DNA of 54,160 bases from an uncultured Chromatiaceae bacterium (GTDB lineage: Bacteria; Pseudomonadota; Gammaproteobacteria; Enterobacterales; Alteromonadaceae): positions 1 to 54,160 of the forward strand of contig CAMLSF010000005.1 in assembly GCA_946482615.1 (NCBI GenBank), in the 5' to 3' direction. A program made the position numbers and the translations under genes. Below, one piece after another: positions 18,252 through 28,220 of the stretch. Each line of letters starts with the position of its first letter. Within the stretch, counting starts at the first letter, position 1. A model generated the notes under the pieces. It had not been told where the DNA came from. It saw nothing but the letters and a program-made list of their open reading frames with translations, and did no database searches.

Positions 18252-20459
18252 CTACTTTTCTGCATGAGTATAGACGCCATCCCAATCTGCACCAGTTGGA
18301 TGATGACGGTAATACTCTATTCGCTCCAGATAAAGACTATATAACTTGTGTGCAGAACCTTGCTGTAAGGAAAGCCACAGCTTTTCCGCTTCGTTCCAAT
18401 GCTGTTGCAAATATAATGTCAGCGCCTGCTCATGCTGCTGTAATGCTACTGCAAAGCTGGCATTGCTCAGCAGCTCCGGGTCCAGAGGCTCATAGATAGT
18501 GACAGCTGCCGTTTTGCCTTTCACTTTGACTTTATCCACGGTACGAAAGCTGATGTGCCTGCACTGTTGTACCGTTGTTTCGCTGACTAAAAACCTGACC
18601 CCATAATATTTAGTCAGGCTTTCTAAGCGAGAGCCTAAATTCACCGCATCGCCAAGTACGGTATAAGCACGACGATACTCAGAACCCATGTCTCCGACAT
18701 TCATTTCGCCAGTATTAACGCCGACCCCAATATCAAGGGCTGGCAGGCCATCCAAAACAAAACTTTTGCTCAGTTCATCGGTAATTTTAAGCATGGAAAA
18801 ACCAGCTTTTACCGCAAGCTCAGCATGAGCTTTCACATCCAGAGGCGCATTCCAGAAAGCCATCACCATATCGCCAACGTATTTATCTATGGTGCCCTGA
18901 TGCTCAAAAATAGTTTTGGTAATAGGCGAAAAGTAGCGGTTTAACAAGGATTTCAGTTCAGTGGCACTCAACTTTTCAGACAAGGTGGTAAAACCCCGGA
19001 TGTCTGAAAACAACACCGACATCTCTTTTCTTTCTCCATCCAGACTCACGCTCTCAGGATGGTTCAGCATTTCATCAATATGAGCAGGAGGTACATACTG
19101 GTCAAAAATAGATTTAATTCGCGCTTTTTGTTGAGACGCCCCAAAAAAGCCATAAATCAAATTCAGCAACGTCAGACCCAGTATCAGTGACAAACTGGAG
19201 GTTAAGGGTAAATCCAGCTTCAATACATGCCAGCTGTATAAGTTCCCCGCTAAAGTCAACAGCAACAGACAGCCTCCTGTTAAAGCTAAACTGACAGGAC
19301 CCAATGCAGGAAACAGCAGGCTCATCAGAGTCCCCAGCACCACTAAAAATAAAAAGACCAAAGCCTCAGCCCAATCCGGGTGAGAGTGGAGCAAGTCAGG
19401 ATAAATCAAGCCTTCAAAGACATTGGCATGAACTTCCACTCCGGGGTACTGCACACCAACTGGAGTCGAGCGCAAATCGGCATGCCCAACTGCAGAGGTT
19501 CCCACAAAAACGACGGCATCTTTGAATAGTGTTTTATCCACAGCGCCTTGCACTGCATCTACAGCAGAAATATAAGGAAAACTCCGGGCTGGACCACGAT
19601 AAGGGATAAGAACCCGGCCATTTAAGTCGGTGTTAATACGGGTGTTACCCACTGTGACACCCACTATGGTATTCATCTGCTGCAACGCTGCAGTCTCTAC
19701 CTTTAACTCCTGTGCAAGAGCATACAAACGCGCGGCCTCCAGTGCCAGTGACGGATAAACCTTGTCCTGATAACGAATTAACAAAGCGGCCTGCCGGATA
19801 AAACCGTCGGGATCTGGGGATGAATTAATGAAACCTGTTCCTGCACTTTGCTGCTGAAGCACAGCTGTATTGGCCACATAACCGGCAAACTGACTGACAG
19901 AGCTTTGACGGACCGGAGAATCCAACACCACATAAGTGTCAGGCAACTGGCCTACCGCCAGTTGTTCCTGCTGAAATAAAAAACCCAGCACCACATCTTT
20001 ATTTTCCAGGCTGGAAGCAAACTGATGGTCAGCATCCAACAGAGGGGCTATCTGCTGCAATTCCGCAGTGGTTGCAGCAGACAATTGCTGCTGACCAGAC
20101 TGCAACACTTGCTGTGCCGGGTTGCGCTCAGGCTCAGAAAAAATTACATCAAAGGCAACCACTGAAGCACCTGCTGTAGTTAATTGCTCCAGCATCTGCG
20201 CTACCAGTTGACGGCTCCATGGCCAGCGGCCCAGCTGTTTCAGACTTTTTTCGTCGATATCAACTATCACTACAGGCAGGTCTTTGACCTCTCTGTAAGG
20301 CAACATCAATGTTAAACGACTATCGTACAACAAGCCGTCCAATCGTTTTAACACAGACTGCTCTGAGTACACTGCACTCAGTTGAACCAGCACCAGCACC
20401 GTGCTAAAGAACAGGCTACAGAGTATGACCCATTGATGACGCCGCCAATACTTCAGCAC
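18252..20459 (-). CDS. CHASE2-domain adenylate cyclase
   Basis: A membrane-bound class III nucleotide cyclase of 735 residues. It has an N-terminal membrane helix, a periplasmic CHASE2 sensor (about 35-330, with VVIVDIDEKSLKQLGRWPWSR), then three membrane helices (about 340-430) and a cytoplasmic cyclase domain (about 475-650). Metal-binding D486 (LFSDIRGF) and D530 (YVGDMVMAF) are present. Lys526 in TIDKYVGD and Asp in VLGDAVNLGSRLE fit ATP rather than GTP, and the catalytic Asn/Arg are in the same motif. GTG at 20459 is chosen for its spacing from GGAG; a TTG at 20462 is possible. It overlaps the MBL hydrolase gene by 7 bp. Confidence 0.93.
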   Translation of the reverse strand: MLKYWRRHQWVILCSLFFSTVLVLVQLSAVYSEQSVLKRLDGLLYDSRLTLMLPYREVKDLPVVIVDIDEKSLKQLGRWPWSRQLVAQMLEQLTTAGASVVAFDVIFSEPERNPAQQVLQSGQQQLSAATTAELQQIAPLLDADHQFASSLENKDVVLGFLFQQEQLAVGQLPDTYVVLDSPVRQSSVSQFAGYVANTAVLQQQSAGTGFINSSPDPDGFIRQAALLIRYQDKVYPSLALEAARLYALAQELKVETAALQQMNTIVGVTVGNTRINTDLNGRVLIPYRGPARSFPYISAVDAVQGAVDKTLFKDAVVFVGTSAVGHADLRSTPVGVQYPGVEVHANVFEGLIYPDLLHSHPDWAEALVFLFLVVLGTLMSLLFPALGPVSLALTGGCLLLLTLAGNLYSWHVLKLDLPLTSSLSLILGLTLLNLIYGFFGASQQKARIKSIFDQYVPPAHIDEMLNHPESVSLDGERKEMSVLFSDIRGFTTLSEKLSATELKSLLNRYFSPITKTIFEHQGTIDKYVGDMVMAFWNAPLDVKAHAELAVKAGFSMLKITDELSKSFVLDGLPALDIGVGVNTGEMNVGDMGSEYRRAYTVLGDAVNLGSRLESLTKYYGVRFLVSETTVQQCRHISFRTVDKVKVKGKTAAVTIYEPLDPELLSNASFAVALQQHEQALTLYLQQHWNEAEKLWLSLQQGSAHKLYSLYLERIEYYRHHPTGADWDGVYTHAEK

Positions 20460-21268
20460 CAAAGCTCCAATCCTTCCTTCGCCATCACAACTTCAGGTTG
20501 TTGGCCACTCAACTCTTGCGCAAGCTGATCCAACTGCAAATCAGTGCGTACCGGGTCATGGCTGAAAATGACCAGTTTTTTCACTTGAGCTTCATTGGCT
20601 AACTGCACAGCCTGACTGACCAGCGAATGGCCCCAGCCTAGTTTATAAGGCATATCTGTTTCCAGATACTGGCCATCGTGGATCAGTAAGTCCACACCGG
20701 CAACAAACTCCAGCCACCGTGCTCTTGAGGTTAATGCTTGTTGTGGCGGGAACAACTCATTGTCTGTGACATAAGCCACAGCTTGTCCGTCAGCGCTGAT
20801 ACGGTATGCACTACCAGAACCCGGATGATTCAATCGGCAACGTTGGATATAAAAATCGCCTAATTGCCACTGCTCCTCAACCACCGGAGTAATACGGATC
20901 ACTGATGGAAGCTGGTGTGGTGCTATGGGGAAAAACTCACCGGACATTTGTTTTAGAATGGCGTCATGCTCTGCGTTCAGGGTGTTTCCCGGGATGATTC
21001 GGATTTGACGCCCTGGCTGATACGCAGGTGCAAAAAAAGGAAAACCCTGAATATGGTCCCAGTGGTTATGACTGAGCAGTAACACCAGCTCTTCAACACC
21101 CGTCGCCAGTTCCTGCCCCAGCTTTCGGATCCCTGTACCCGCATCAAGAATTAATTGCTGGCCACTTTGACTGGTCAGCAACACACAAGGAGTGTTCCCG
21201 CCATAACGTTGTGTATCAGCCCCGGGAGTCGGAATAGAGCCACGCACACCATAAAATTTAATCTGCAT
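20453..21268 (-). CDS. Metallo-beta-lactamase-fold hydrolase
   Basis: A 271-residue cytoplasmic enzyme with the dinuclear zinc motif SHNHWDH (H67, H69, D71, H72) and the further ligands IHDGQY and IFSHDP. The N-terminus (FYGVRGSIPTPG, YGGNTPCVLL) is that of the MBL branch near RNase Z, PhnP and class II cyclic-nucleotide phosphodiesterases. Its stop overlaps the start of the CHASE2 cyclase, so it is translationally coupled to it. A role in breaking down the cyclase product is attractive, but the substrate cannot be read from sequence. Confidence 0.85.
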   Translation of the reverse strand: MQIKFYGVRGSIPTPGADTQRYGGNTPCVLLTSQSGQQLILDAGTGIRKLGQELATGVEELVLLLSHNHWDHIQGFPFFAPAYQPGRQIRIIPGNTLNAEHDAILKQMSGEFFPIAPHQLPSVIRITPVVEEQWQLGDFYIQRCRLNHPGSGSAYRISADGQAVAYVTDNELFPPQQALTSRARWLEFVAGVDLLIHDGQYLETDMPYKLGWGHSLVSQAVQLANEAQVKKLVIFSHDPVRTDLQLDQLAQELSGQQPEVVMAKEGLELWC

Positions 21269-21277
21269 AATGGCTCA

Positions 21278-24200
21278 CTAAATAGGGTTCGACTGATACA
21301 ACAGATACTGCCGCAAAGTCGCACTGTAACTGCCACCGCTATAGAAACTCCAGCCAAGCGTCACCTTACTACTGGTGAGCTCCAAAAATAAATCAGCATT
21401 GAGGCCAAGGCCAGTAAACAGGTAAGCACCATAGGTGGCTGAACCTGGTTCGAATGCAGGATCCCATCGCCCCACATTACTGCCACTGCCATCCAGCAGC
21501 ACTCGTCCAACCCAGGCATTGACGCCATAACGTCCAGCCATCAGTAATCTGCCCGCTGTGTCAACATGAATAGTCTTGATTTCCAGATCAACAGGAACCT
21601 GATCACTGAAGCTGTCAAATACTTTTGGTACCCCGGCGTTGAATGAGGTATCTGTGGACCCATCCTGCTCCAGTCGATACAAATAATGTGCCTCATCCCC
21701 TTCATAGTTTTTTGATACCGCAAAGATCAGATGTCGTCCGGCATCCAAATCCATCGCATTGAGGTACTCAGAATATTTGGTCTGGTCATTGCTGTTATCA
21801 ACCAGATTGATCACGCTGTAGCCCTGAGCCGCGTCACCAAAAGGTTCAGCAGGACTATGAGTTGTATTCATCAGCAGACCTGCTGAATTAAAGCGGGCAA
21901 CATAGAGCCGTGGATCGGCCATGATCTTGTATTGACCTGCAATGATCAGACTGTTATCCACCGGATCCAGTTTCATTTGACTGAGCCTTTCTTCAGTCTG
22001 GGCGTTGCTATCTATTTCAGTAAATAGTGTAAAGCCTGCTGCTGACGAACCAAAGTTACCGGCGTCCAGCGAGCCGTCTGTATTGAACTGCAACAAGGCA
22101 ATATCAAAATTGTCATGAGATTGACTGTATTCAGCCCCAACAATCAGATGATCGTCAGCTCTCAGCTGTAAACGCACTGCCGCTGACCCACTGTAGTTAC
22201 CCAGCTGGGCCGGGATTAAATCCACAATGCCGCCTGCAAAACTCTGATCGACAGAGCCATACTGATCCAATCTGGCGACAAAACCAATCTGATCATTGTT
22301 TGTATCCAGACCCGCACCTGCCACATACAACTGATTCGAACCAGCTTCGAGTACTGTATTCACTTCCATCTGCGCCAGTTGGTCATCCGCCAGCAAGACC
22401 AGACCATGATTGCCAAAACTAGGGTCTAAAGCGCCGCTTGAGGTGAGTCTGCCGACAAAAGCCTGCTGGTAAATCCCATTCAGATAAGAATAGCTGTAGC
22501 CATAAAACAGCGTTTTATTTACCTGACTGCCCAGCACTAACCTGCGACTTCCCTGCACAACGTCACTACTGAAACCCGCATTAAACCAGCGTTGACCATC
22601 CGCTGAAAATGCTGTTTCCGCGGCCAGAGTAGTAGGTTGATATTTACCAACCCAGTTAAAACTGACAGTGCCAACAGCACCATAATTCGGATGACTGAAC
22701 TGCTGCAATAACCAGAGGGCCGCCCCATCAGTTTGCAGATCCACAGCCTCGAACTGCCCTTCTGCAGCAACAGGTTGATCCTGTATAAATTGCCCCGTCA
22801 AATCGTACTGACTGACAGAAACCACATCATTATTTGCAGTTGCTGTGCTGGTCAAAATATAAAGTCCGGTTGCATCAATGGCCATGGACTTGTAATACAA
22901 AGGCTGACCAGCGTTACCATAAACCAGTGTAAAGCCTGAGTTGCTGCCAAAAGCAGGATCAAGACTGCCATTATCCGTCAGTTTAAACAGCAGTCCATCC
23001 GGGCTGGCAGGAGCAGAGGATTCAGTGACAGTACCGATCAGATACAATTCATCGTTATACAGCTCAGCGTCGTAAGCGATAGAACCTGCTAATGCAAAAT
23101 CATACTGCTGATACCCGGAACAGACCGGAGGTAATGCAGTATTACAACCAAAAGCCGTAGTGTCGGGGTTAAAAGAAGACGAAAAACGGGCTACTGTAAT
23201 ATAACCAGTGGACGACTGACCTATGGCGTAATAGTTGTGGTCGGAGTCCTGCCGCACCAGATCAAACTGTTCCATACTGCCCAGCGTACTGACCCACCCA
23301 GCCTGATAGCCGGAATCAGCAAACTCAAACAGGAAAGCACTACCGTCTTTGCTGCCAGACACCACATAATGCCCAAGATGGTTCAGCATAAGATCAGTGG
23401 CCTGCACATCACCGCTATCACAGGGGCTGAATTGACAAAGAACATAACCCAGCATGTTGCCGAAATTGCTGTCCAATGTACCATTTTCACTGAGTTTAAT
23501 CAGGTAGAAACCTGAACCGGCGCTTTCACTGTAGTTCGCCAATACGACCAGCTCGTTGCTGCTGGTTAATACGCCAGCGACAGCCTGCTCTGTAGTGTAG
23601 ACAGAAAGTATCTTACTTCTGAACACACCTTTGTCCGCATAAGCAGGATCGACGGAGCCATCCGCATTCAGCCGGACAACAAAAATCTCCTGTTCTGAAG
23701 AGTTCGCTACAGTACCCAGTATCAGGCTGCGGCCATCATTTAATGGAATAATTTGCGCAGGTTCGTTGTATTCGCCACTGAGCATCATGTCCAGTGTCAG
23801 ATTCGAACCACCGGCAAAGCCTGTGTCTGCAATAACGGTCGTTTCTTCGGTCTGGGCCGCAATTACAGTGATCACCACAGTCGCAGTATCCACCAGACTG
23901 GCATCACCGTTTTCCGTCACTTTCACCACCAGACTGTAAGAAGCTGTGCTGCCTGCATCAAGCAAAGACGAATTCACCACCTTGATAATACCGCCGGAAA
24001 TAATGGCAAAAACACCGTCAGAGTTGCCCGCTATGATTTCGTAACTGTAATTGCCCGGGTCGACATCATAGAGAGTCATGGTCATCACATGCTGCAAATC
24101 GGCATAGTCATCTGAAATGGTCACAGTGGCATCTTGCAAAGAGGGCGGATCATTAACCGGAGCAATATTCAGTTCCACCTGAGCATCTGATGTTTCAGTG

Positions 24201-27037
24201 CCCTGCGTCAGACGATAAGTGAAGTAGTAAGCCCCATAGGTATTGGCTGCAGGCTGATAGGTAAAAGTACCATCAGCATTTAAACTTAAGCTGCCATAAG
24301 CTGGCCCCTGCATCAGGCTGACACTAATACTTTCATCAGGATCAAAACTATCATTTTGCAGCAAAGAGTGACTGGCCTGCACTGTCAGAAGGCTATCTTC
24401 ATCCAGAGTGTAAGCATCAAAATTTGCCTGCAAAGGTGGCGGAGTGTAAGTCACATTTAAAAGTACTGTCGCCTGAGCGCTGTAAGTGCCGTTTGATGCC
24501 TGATAAATAAAGCTGTCTGTGCCGTAAAATGATGACACTGGTGTATAAACAAAACTACCATCCGTATTGAATATCAACTGCCCATGTGAAGGTCCGGAAA
24601 TCAGACTGGCAGCCAAATCTGCCCCCGAAGACTCAGTGTCATTTGCCAGCACGCCAGGTGTGGCAGTTAAGGTTGCCCCCTGAGCCAGGTTGTAACTATC
24701 CGGATGTGCAATCACAGGTGCAGCTAAAATTTCGATCTGAAGCAACGCCTGATCGATCAACCCATAACTGTCCGTCACCTGCACCAGTAAAGATTGGGTG
24801 GACCCTGACAGCAGAGCCAGAGCTGCATTATCAGCTACAGTCAGAGCCCCTGCAGCTGATAAGCTGAACAAACCAGCACTGTTGCCGCTGACAATGCTAA
24901 AAAACGCTGTATCATCAGGATCGTTGTCTGCCACAGTTAGCTGAGCAATCTGGTAGCCACTGGCAGCGTTGGCAAAAACCTGATAGCTGGCATCAGCTAA
25001 AACCGGAGCCGATGCCTGATAAATAATATTAATCACTACAGTGCCCGTGCTGGACGCGCCCTGGCCATCCCAAACCCTGAACACAAAGCTGTCAGAGCCA
25101 GTTGCCTGAGTGTTGGCAAAATAGCTGAAGCTGCCGTCCTCCGATAACTGCACTGAACCTTTTGTGGGTGGAACCACAACCTGAGGGTCTAAAGTTAAAC
25201 TCTGATCATCCACATCAAAGGCGTACGCCAATAAACCAGGGGCAGCCACCGACAATACAGTGTTATTATTGACCGAAAAGCCGGAGGCCTGCACTACAGG
25301 GGGATCATTTTGTGCTGTGACAGTAAGAACTACGGTCGCAGAGCTCACCAAGGCTGATGGGTCTTTGATCTGATAACTAAAGCTGTCGATACCAAAAAAA
25401 TCCTGATTAGGTATGTACTGAAAACTGCCGTCCGAAGCCAGGATCAGCTGACCATTTTGTACTGTACTGAGTAATTCAGTCACTAAACTGATGCTATCAC
25501 CATCAGGATCTGTATCATTGGCTAAAACACCGGCCGTGGCGGCTACAGTCAGTTGCTCGTCCTCTCCCAACTGGTAGCTGTCATTTTGGGCAACAGGAGC
25601 CGCGTTGGTCATTTCAATACGAAGTGTGACTTTAGCCTGTGCAACCCCACCTTGCGGATCACTCACCTGATAGACAAAAAAATCTTCTCCTGTGAAATTT
25701 GCGATTGGGGTATAAGTGAAAGCACCGTCCGGACTCAGTTGCACACTGCCATGGGCTGGAGCAATGACGGCAATGCTGTCAAGCACCAGAGTATCACCGT
25801 CAATATCCAGATCATTGGTCAAAACCCCTGGGGCAGCCAGGGTCAGGCTGGTATTTTTGTTCAGACTGTAACTGTCATCTAATGCGGTTGGCACATCATT
25901 CGCTGGTAACACTGTCAGACTCACCAGGGCCTGTGCAATCAAACCCTGAGTGTCCGTGATCTGGTAAATGAAGCTGTCATTGCCGGAAAAATTGGCAGCA
26001 GGGATGTAAATAAAAGAGCCATCCGCATTCAGGACAACAGAGCCATTGTCAGGTGAACGTACAGCCTGAAGGTCCAGACTGAAGCGGCGATCATCAGGAT
26101 GACTGTCATTGCTCAACAGAAATCCTCTGAATTCAGTGTCTTCACTCAGGCTAAATTCATCCGGTAACGCAACAGGCGCAGAGAACTCAGGAGCTCCGAC
26201 CGGCTGGATCACATGCTGTTCTGAGTACAGGCTTTCACCCGACGAATCGACACCAGTGATCAGCATAAAATAGCGGCGATTATCCTCCAGAGCGGGCACA
26301 GAAAACCCGGTTTGAGTCAGAGCTAAAAACTGTCTGCCGCCGGTTTTACTAAGAATATTTTCAGGGGTAATGCCTGGTTGCCCGGCAATATACAGATTGT
26401 AACGACGGGCCTTACTGTTTGCCGTCCAATTGACCTGTAAAGCCCCCGCACTACGACTGGTGTTGACCCCAACCACAGGCTCCGGCAACCATTCAATGTC
26501 GCGGGCATCGAATAAAATGCGGTTCCCCAGTAAGTCCTCCAGCCAGAGCTCTAAGCGCAGAGACCCCGGCGTTAAACCAAAATTGCGGGGGTTTACCCCT
26601 GTCAGAGTTTGCGAGAAGGATGAACCGCAATTCGTCTCACACAAGACCAATGCCTGTTCACTGCCATTAAACCCCACTAACACTCTGGCTATGCCATCCG
26701 GATCAGCCACATCCACAGCAATAGTCAGATTGCCACTGATAAGCTCGCCTGAACGTGGAAAACGATAAGTGGCGGTTCCGTTTCCGACGGCAAGACCTTG
26801 TACCTCATTACTCCGTAAAGGTGCACCAGCCGCCAGAGCGTTGTAACCAAAAGCAACCATCAGGCCCATTTCTACCGGCGTTTCACTCACCGGAGGCGGA
26901 GACACCGGAGGTTGTTCACCTGCAGGGTTATCCGATACAGTTTCGCTCCCGGAACCGCCCCCACATGCAGCCAGCAGGACACAAAAAGTGAGGGCTATCC
27001 AGCGTAGAAAAAACTCACGAAGCAGAACTACACCCAT
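21278..27037 (-). CDS. Giant outer-membrane lipoprotein with tandem-95, cadherin-like and delta-60 repeats
   Basis: A 1919-residue lipoprotein. The signal sequence ends in lipobox LLAAC, with Gly after the Cys, which fits the outer membrane. A low-complexity linker and a fibronectin-like stretch (about 190-290) follow. Next come about six tandem-95 (VCBS-like) repeats of the pattern NDxDxDGD...G.....DGSF.Y.P....G.DSF.Y, with two cadherin-like repeats among them, to about residue 1110. The C-terminal 800 residues carry at least seven delta-60 repeats (DGS-V/L-D..F-G), probably a beta-propeller. ATG at 27037 is preferred because AAGGA lies 8 bp upstream; TTG at 27052 is in frame. Adhesin or surface sensor is the likely role. 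Confidence 0.9.
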   Translation of the reverse strand: MGVVLLREFFLRWIALTFCVLLAACGGGSGSETVSDNPAGEQPPVSPPPVSETPVEMGLMVAFGYNALAAGAPLRSNEVQGLAVGNGTATYRFPRSGELISGNLTIAVDVADPDGIARVLVGFNGSEQALVLCETNCGSSFSQTLTGVNPRNFGLTPGSLRLELWLEDLLGNRILFDARDIEWLPEPVVGVNTSRSAGALQVNWTANSKARRYNLYIAGQPGITPENILSKTGGRQFLALTQTGFSVPALEDNRRYFMLITGVDSSGESLYSEQHVIQPVGAPEFSAPVALPDEFSLSEDTEFRGFLLSNDSHPDDRRFSLDLQAVRSPDNGSVVLNADGSFIYIPAANFSGNDSFIYQITDTQGLIAQALVSLTVLPANDVPTALDDSYSLNKNTSLTLAAPGVLTNDLDIDGDTLVLDSIAVIAPAHGSVQLSPDGAFTYTPIANFTGEDFFVYQVSDPQGGVAQAKVTLRIEMTNAAPVAQNDSYQLGEDEQLTVAATAGVLANDTDPDGDSISLVTELLSTVQNGQLILASDGSFQYIPNQDFFGIDSFSYQIKDPSALVSSATVVLTVTAQNDPPVVQASGFSVNNNTVLSVAAPGLLAYAFDVDDQSLTLDPQVVVPPTKGSVQLSEDGSFSYFANTQATGSDSFVFRVWDGQGASSTGTVVINIIYQASAPVLADASYQVFANAASGYQIAQLTVADNDPDDTAFFSIVSGNSAGLFSLSAAGALTVADNAALALLSGSTQSLLVQVTDSYGLIDQALLQIEILAAPVIAHPDSYNLAQGATLTATPGVLANDTESSGADLAASLISGPSHGQLIFNTDGSFVYTPVSSFYGTDSFIYQASNGTYSAQATVLLNVTYTPPPLQANFDAYTLDEDSLLTVQASHSLLQNDSFDPDESISVSLMQGPAYGSLSLNADGTFTYQPAANTYGAYYFTYRLTQGTETSDAQVELNIAPVNDPPSLQDATVTISDDYADLQHVMTMTLYDVDPGNYSYEIIAGNSDGVFAIISGGIIKVVNSSLLDAGSTASYSLVVKVTENGDASLVDTATVVITVIAAQTEETTVIADTGFAGGSNLTLDMMLSGEYNEPAQIIPLNDGRSLILGTVANSSEQEIFVVRLNADGSVDPAYADKGVFRSKILSVYTTEQAVAGVLTSSNELVVLANYSESAGSGFYLIKLSENGTLDSNFGNMLGYVLCQFSPCDSGDVQATDLMLNHLGHYVVSGSKDGSAFLFEFADSGYQAGWVSTLGSMEQFDLVRQDSDHNYYAIGQSSTGYITVARFSSSFNPDTTAFGCNTALPPVCSGYQQYDFALAGSIAYDAELYNDELYLIGTVTESSAPASPDGLLFKLTDNGSLDPAFGSNSGFTLVYGNAGQPLYYKSMAIDATGLYILTSTATANNDVVSVSQYDLTGQFIQDQPVAAEGQFEAVDLQTDGAALWLLQQFSHPNYGAVGTVSFNWVGKYQPTTLAAETAFSADGQRWFNAGFSSDVVQGSRRLVLGSQVNKTLFYGYSYSYLNGIYQQAFVGRLTSSGALDPSFGNHGLVLLADDQLAQMEVNTVLEAGSNQLYVAGAGLDTNNDQIGFVARLDQYGSVDQSFAGGIVDLIPAQLGNYSGSAAVRLQLRADDHLIVGAEYSQSHDNFDIALLQFNTDGSLDAGNFGSSAAGFTLFTEIDSNAQTEERLSQMKLDPVDNSLIIAGQYKIMADPRLYVARFNSAGLLMNTTHSPAEPFGDAAQGYSVINLVDNSNDQTKYSEYLNAMDLDAGRHLIFAVSKNYEGDEAHYLYRLEQDGSTDTSFNAGVPKVFDSFSDQVPVDLEIKTIHVDTAGRLLMAGRYGVNAWVGRVLLDGSGSNVGRWDPAFEPGSATYGAYLFTGLGLNADLFLELTSSKVTLGWSFYSGGSYSATLRQYLLYQSNPI

Positions 27038-27059
27038 AGTTTTATCCTTCAAGGCAGAG

Positions 27060-28220
27060 CTATTTGATCAAAAAGATCCCACCTGCTGTTGTTGCAGGGT
27101 CTGCAGTTTCACTCAGCACAAACTGACCGAGGATCTGATCAATACCGTCCACAAACAGGGTATCTATCTGGCCTTGAGCTCTTTCATTACCGTGACTGGC
27201 GAAATTAATGCCCAGTTCCAGTTGGTCAACATTCACCACACCGTTAAAAGCTGCAAACCATTCCCCACCCGCGTCATTAAAAGACAACTCCCCCTGAGGG
27301 ACTGTGCCGTTGTCAAAATCTATCGTCATACTGACCTGAAAAGCAGACACTGCACCTTCGGTGCTTTGCACGCTGAATTGTTGAAGACTGCCATACTGAT
27401 AACTGCCTGATCGGGCAGCAATCAAGTCAGCAACAGGAATTTGATTACTACTGCCCTGATACGCCTGCTCCGCAATAAAAGACGTATCTTCAGATCCCGG
27501 AGCTGAGATTGAATTAGTCGCATCGGTAAAAGCTGTAGCAGCAGTTGAACCTGAGCCGCTGTCTGTCCCTGTATTAGTGGTGCTACTGGCTGTATCTCCG
27601 GCAAATTCAGCAGGAGGTGCTAATAAAGGCGTCACCTGACCGGCTGCAGTGATTTGTGCAAAGGAAGCACTTTGACCACCACCGAAAGTGATATTCTCCA
27701 CCGAACCATCGGCACGGGTAATTTGTAACTCAATCTGACCATCCCATACGCCTACCAACATGATTTCCTTGATATAAGACACCTGAAATGTAGTGCCTCT
27801 GATACCAATGCTGCCCACAGGAGTTTTCAGCTGATAATTACCAGCATCCCCTTTAATGGAACCCGTCACTGTACGTAAACTGCCTTTGACCAGCTCCATA
27901 ACCACGGACCCCTGTTCAGTGGCTGAGCCAGCTTTGTACTCGGAGATCAAAAGTTCTGTGTCACTTTGCAAGGCTAACAATGCTCCATCCAGCATTCTGA
28001 ACTGGGCCTGGCTTTGTACACCAGTGTTGACCTGGTCAATGTTAAAAACCGGTGCTTTACGGCTCAACCCGCGACTTTGTTGGGTATCTGTTGCTGTTGC
28101 TGTAACGGTGCCCCGGGCCATCAGCGTCAAACCTGCATTCTTTGTCTGTTCCTGCGCTGACACAACAACACAGAACAAAGCCACAACCGGCAACACATAT
28201 AGCTTAAACTTAGAACGCAT
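27060..28220 (-). CDS. FecR-domain periplasmic protein
   Basis: A 386-residue exported protein (signal peptide to about residue 22, VVVSAQE). The FecR domain spans about residues 35-180: FNIDQVNTGVQSQAQFRMLDGALLAL, then GSLRTVTG, then KTPVGSIGIRGTTFQV, the last being the family's most conserved block. A Ser/Thr/Gly-rich linker follows, then a C-terminal beta-rich region. There is no membrane helix after the signal and no sigma factor nearby, so it is not a FecIR anti-sigma pair. It overlaps the barrel gene by 11 bp and precedes the giant lipoprotein by 22 bp; AGGAG precedes the ATG. Confidence 0.9.
   Translation of the reverse strand: MRSKFKLYVLPVVALFCVVVSAQEQTKNAGLTLMARGTVTATATDTQQSRGLSRKAPVFNIDQVNTGVQSQAQFRMLDGALLALQSDTELLISEYKAGSATEQGSVVMELVKGSLRTVTGSIKGDAGNYQLKTPVGSIGIRGTTFQVSYIKEIMLVGVWDGQIELQITRADGSVENITFGGGQSASFAQITAAGQVTPLLAPPAEFAGDTASSTTNTGTDSGSGSTAATAFTDATNSISAPGSEDTSFIAEQAYQGSSNQIPVADLIAARSGSYQYGSLQQFSVQSTEGAVSAFQVSMTIDFDNGTVPQGELSFNDAGGEWFAAFNGVVNVDQLELGINFASHGNERAQGQIDTLFVDGIDQILGQFVLSETADPATTAGGIFLIK

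Noticed and set aside
23753..24115. 120-codon plus-strand ORF inside the giant lipoprotein gene
   Set aside because: Antisense shadow of repeat-coding sequence, no ribosome site or recognisable domain; the same applies to 26988-27410.
24100..26200. Regularly repeated DNA that might suggest a CRISPR or satellite
   Set aside because: The periodicity is of about 90-100 codons and is at protein level (tandem-95 repeats); there are no identical direct repeats with spacers.
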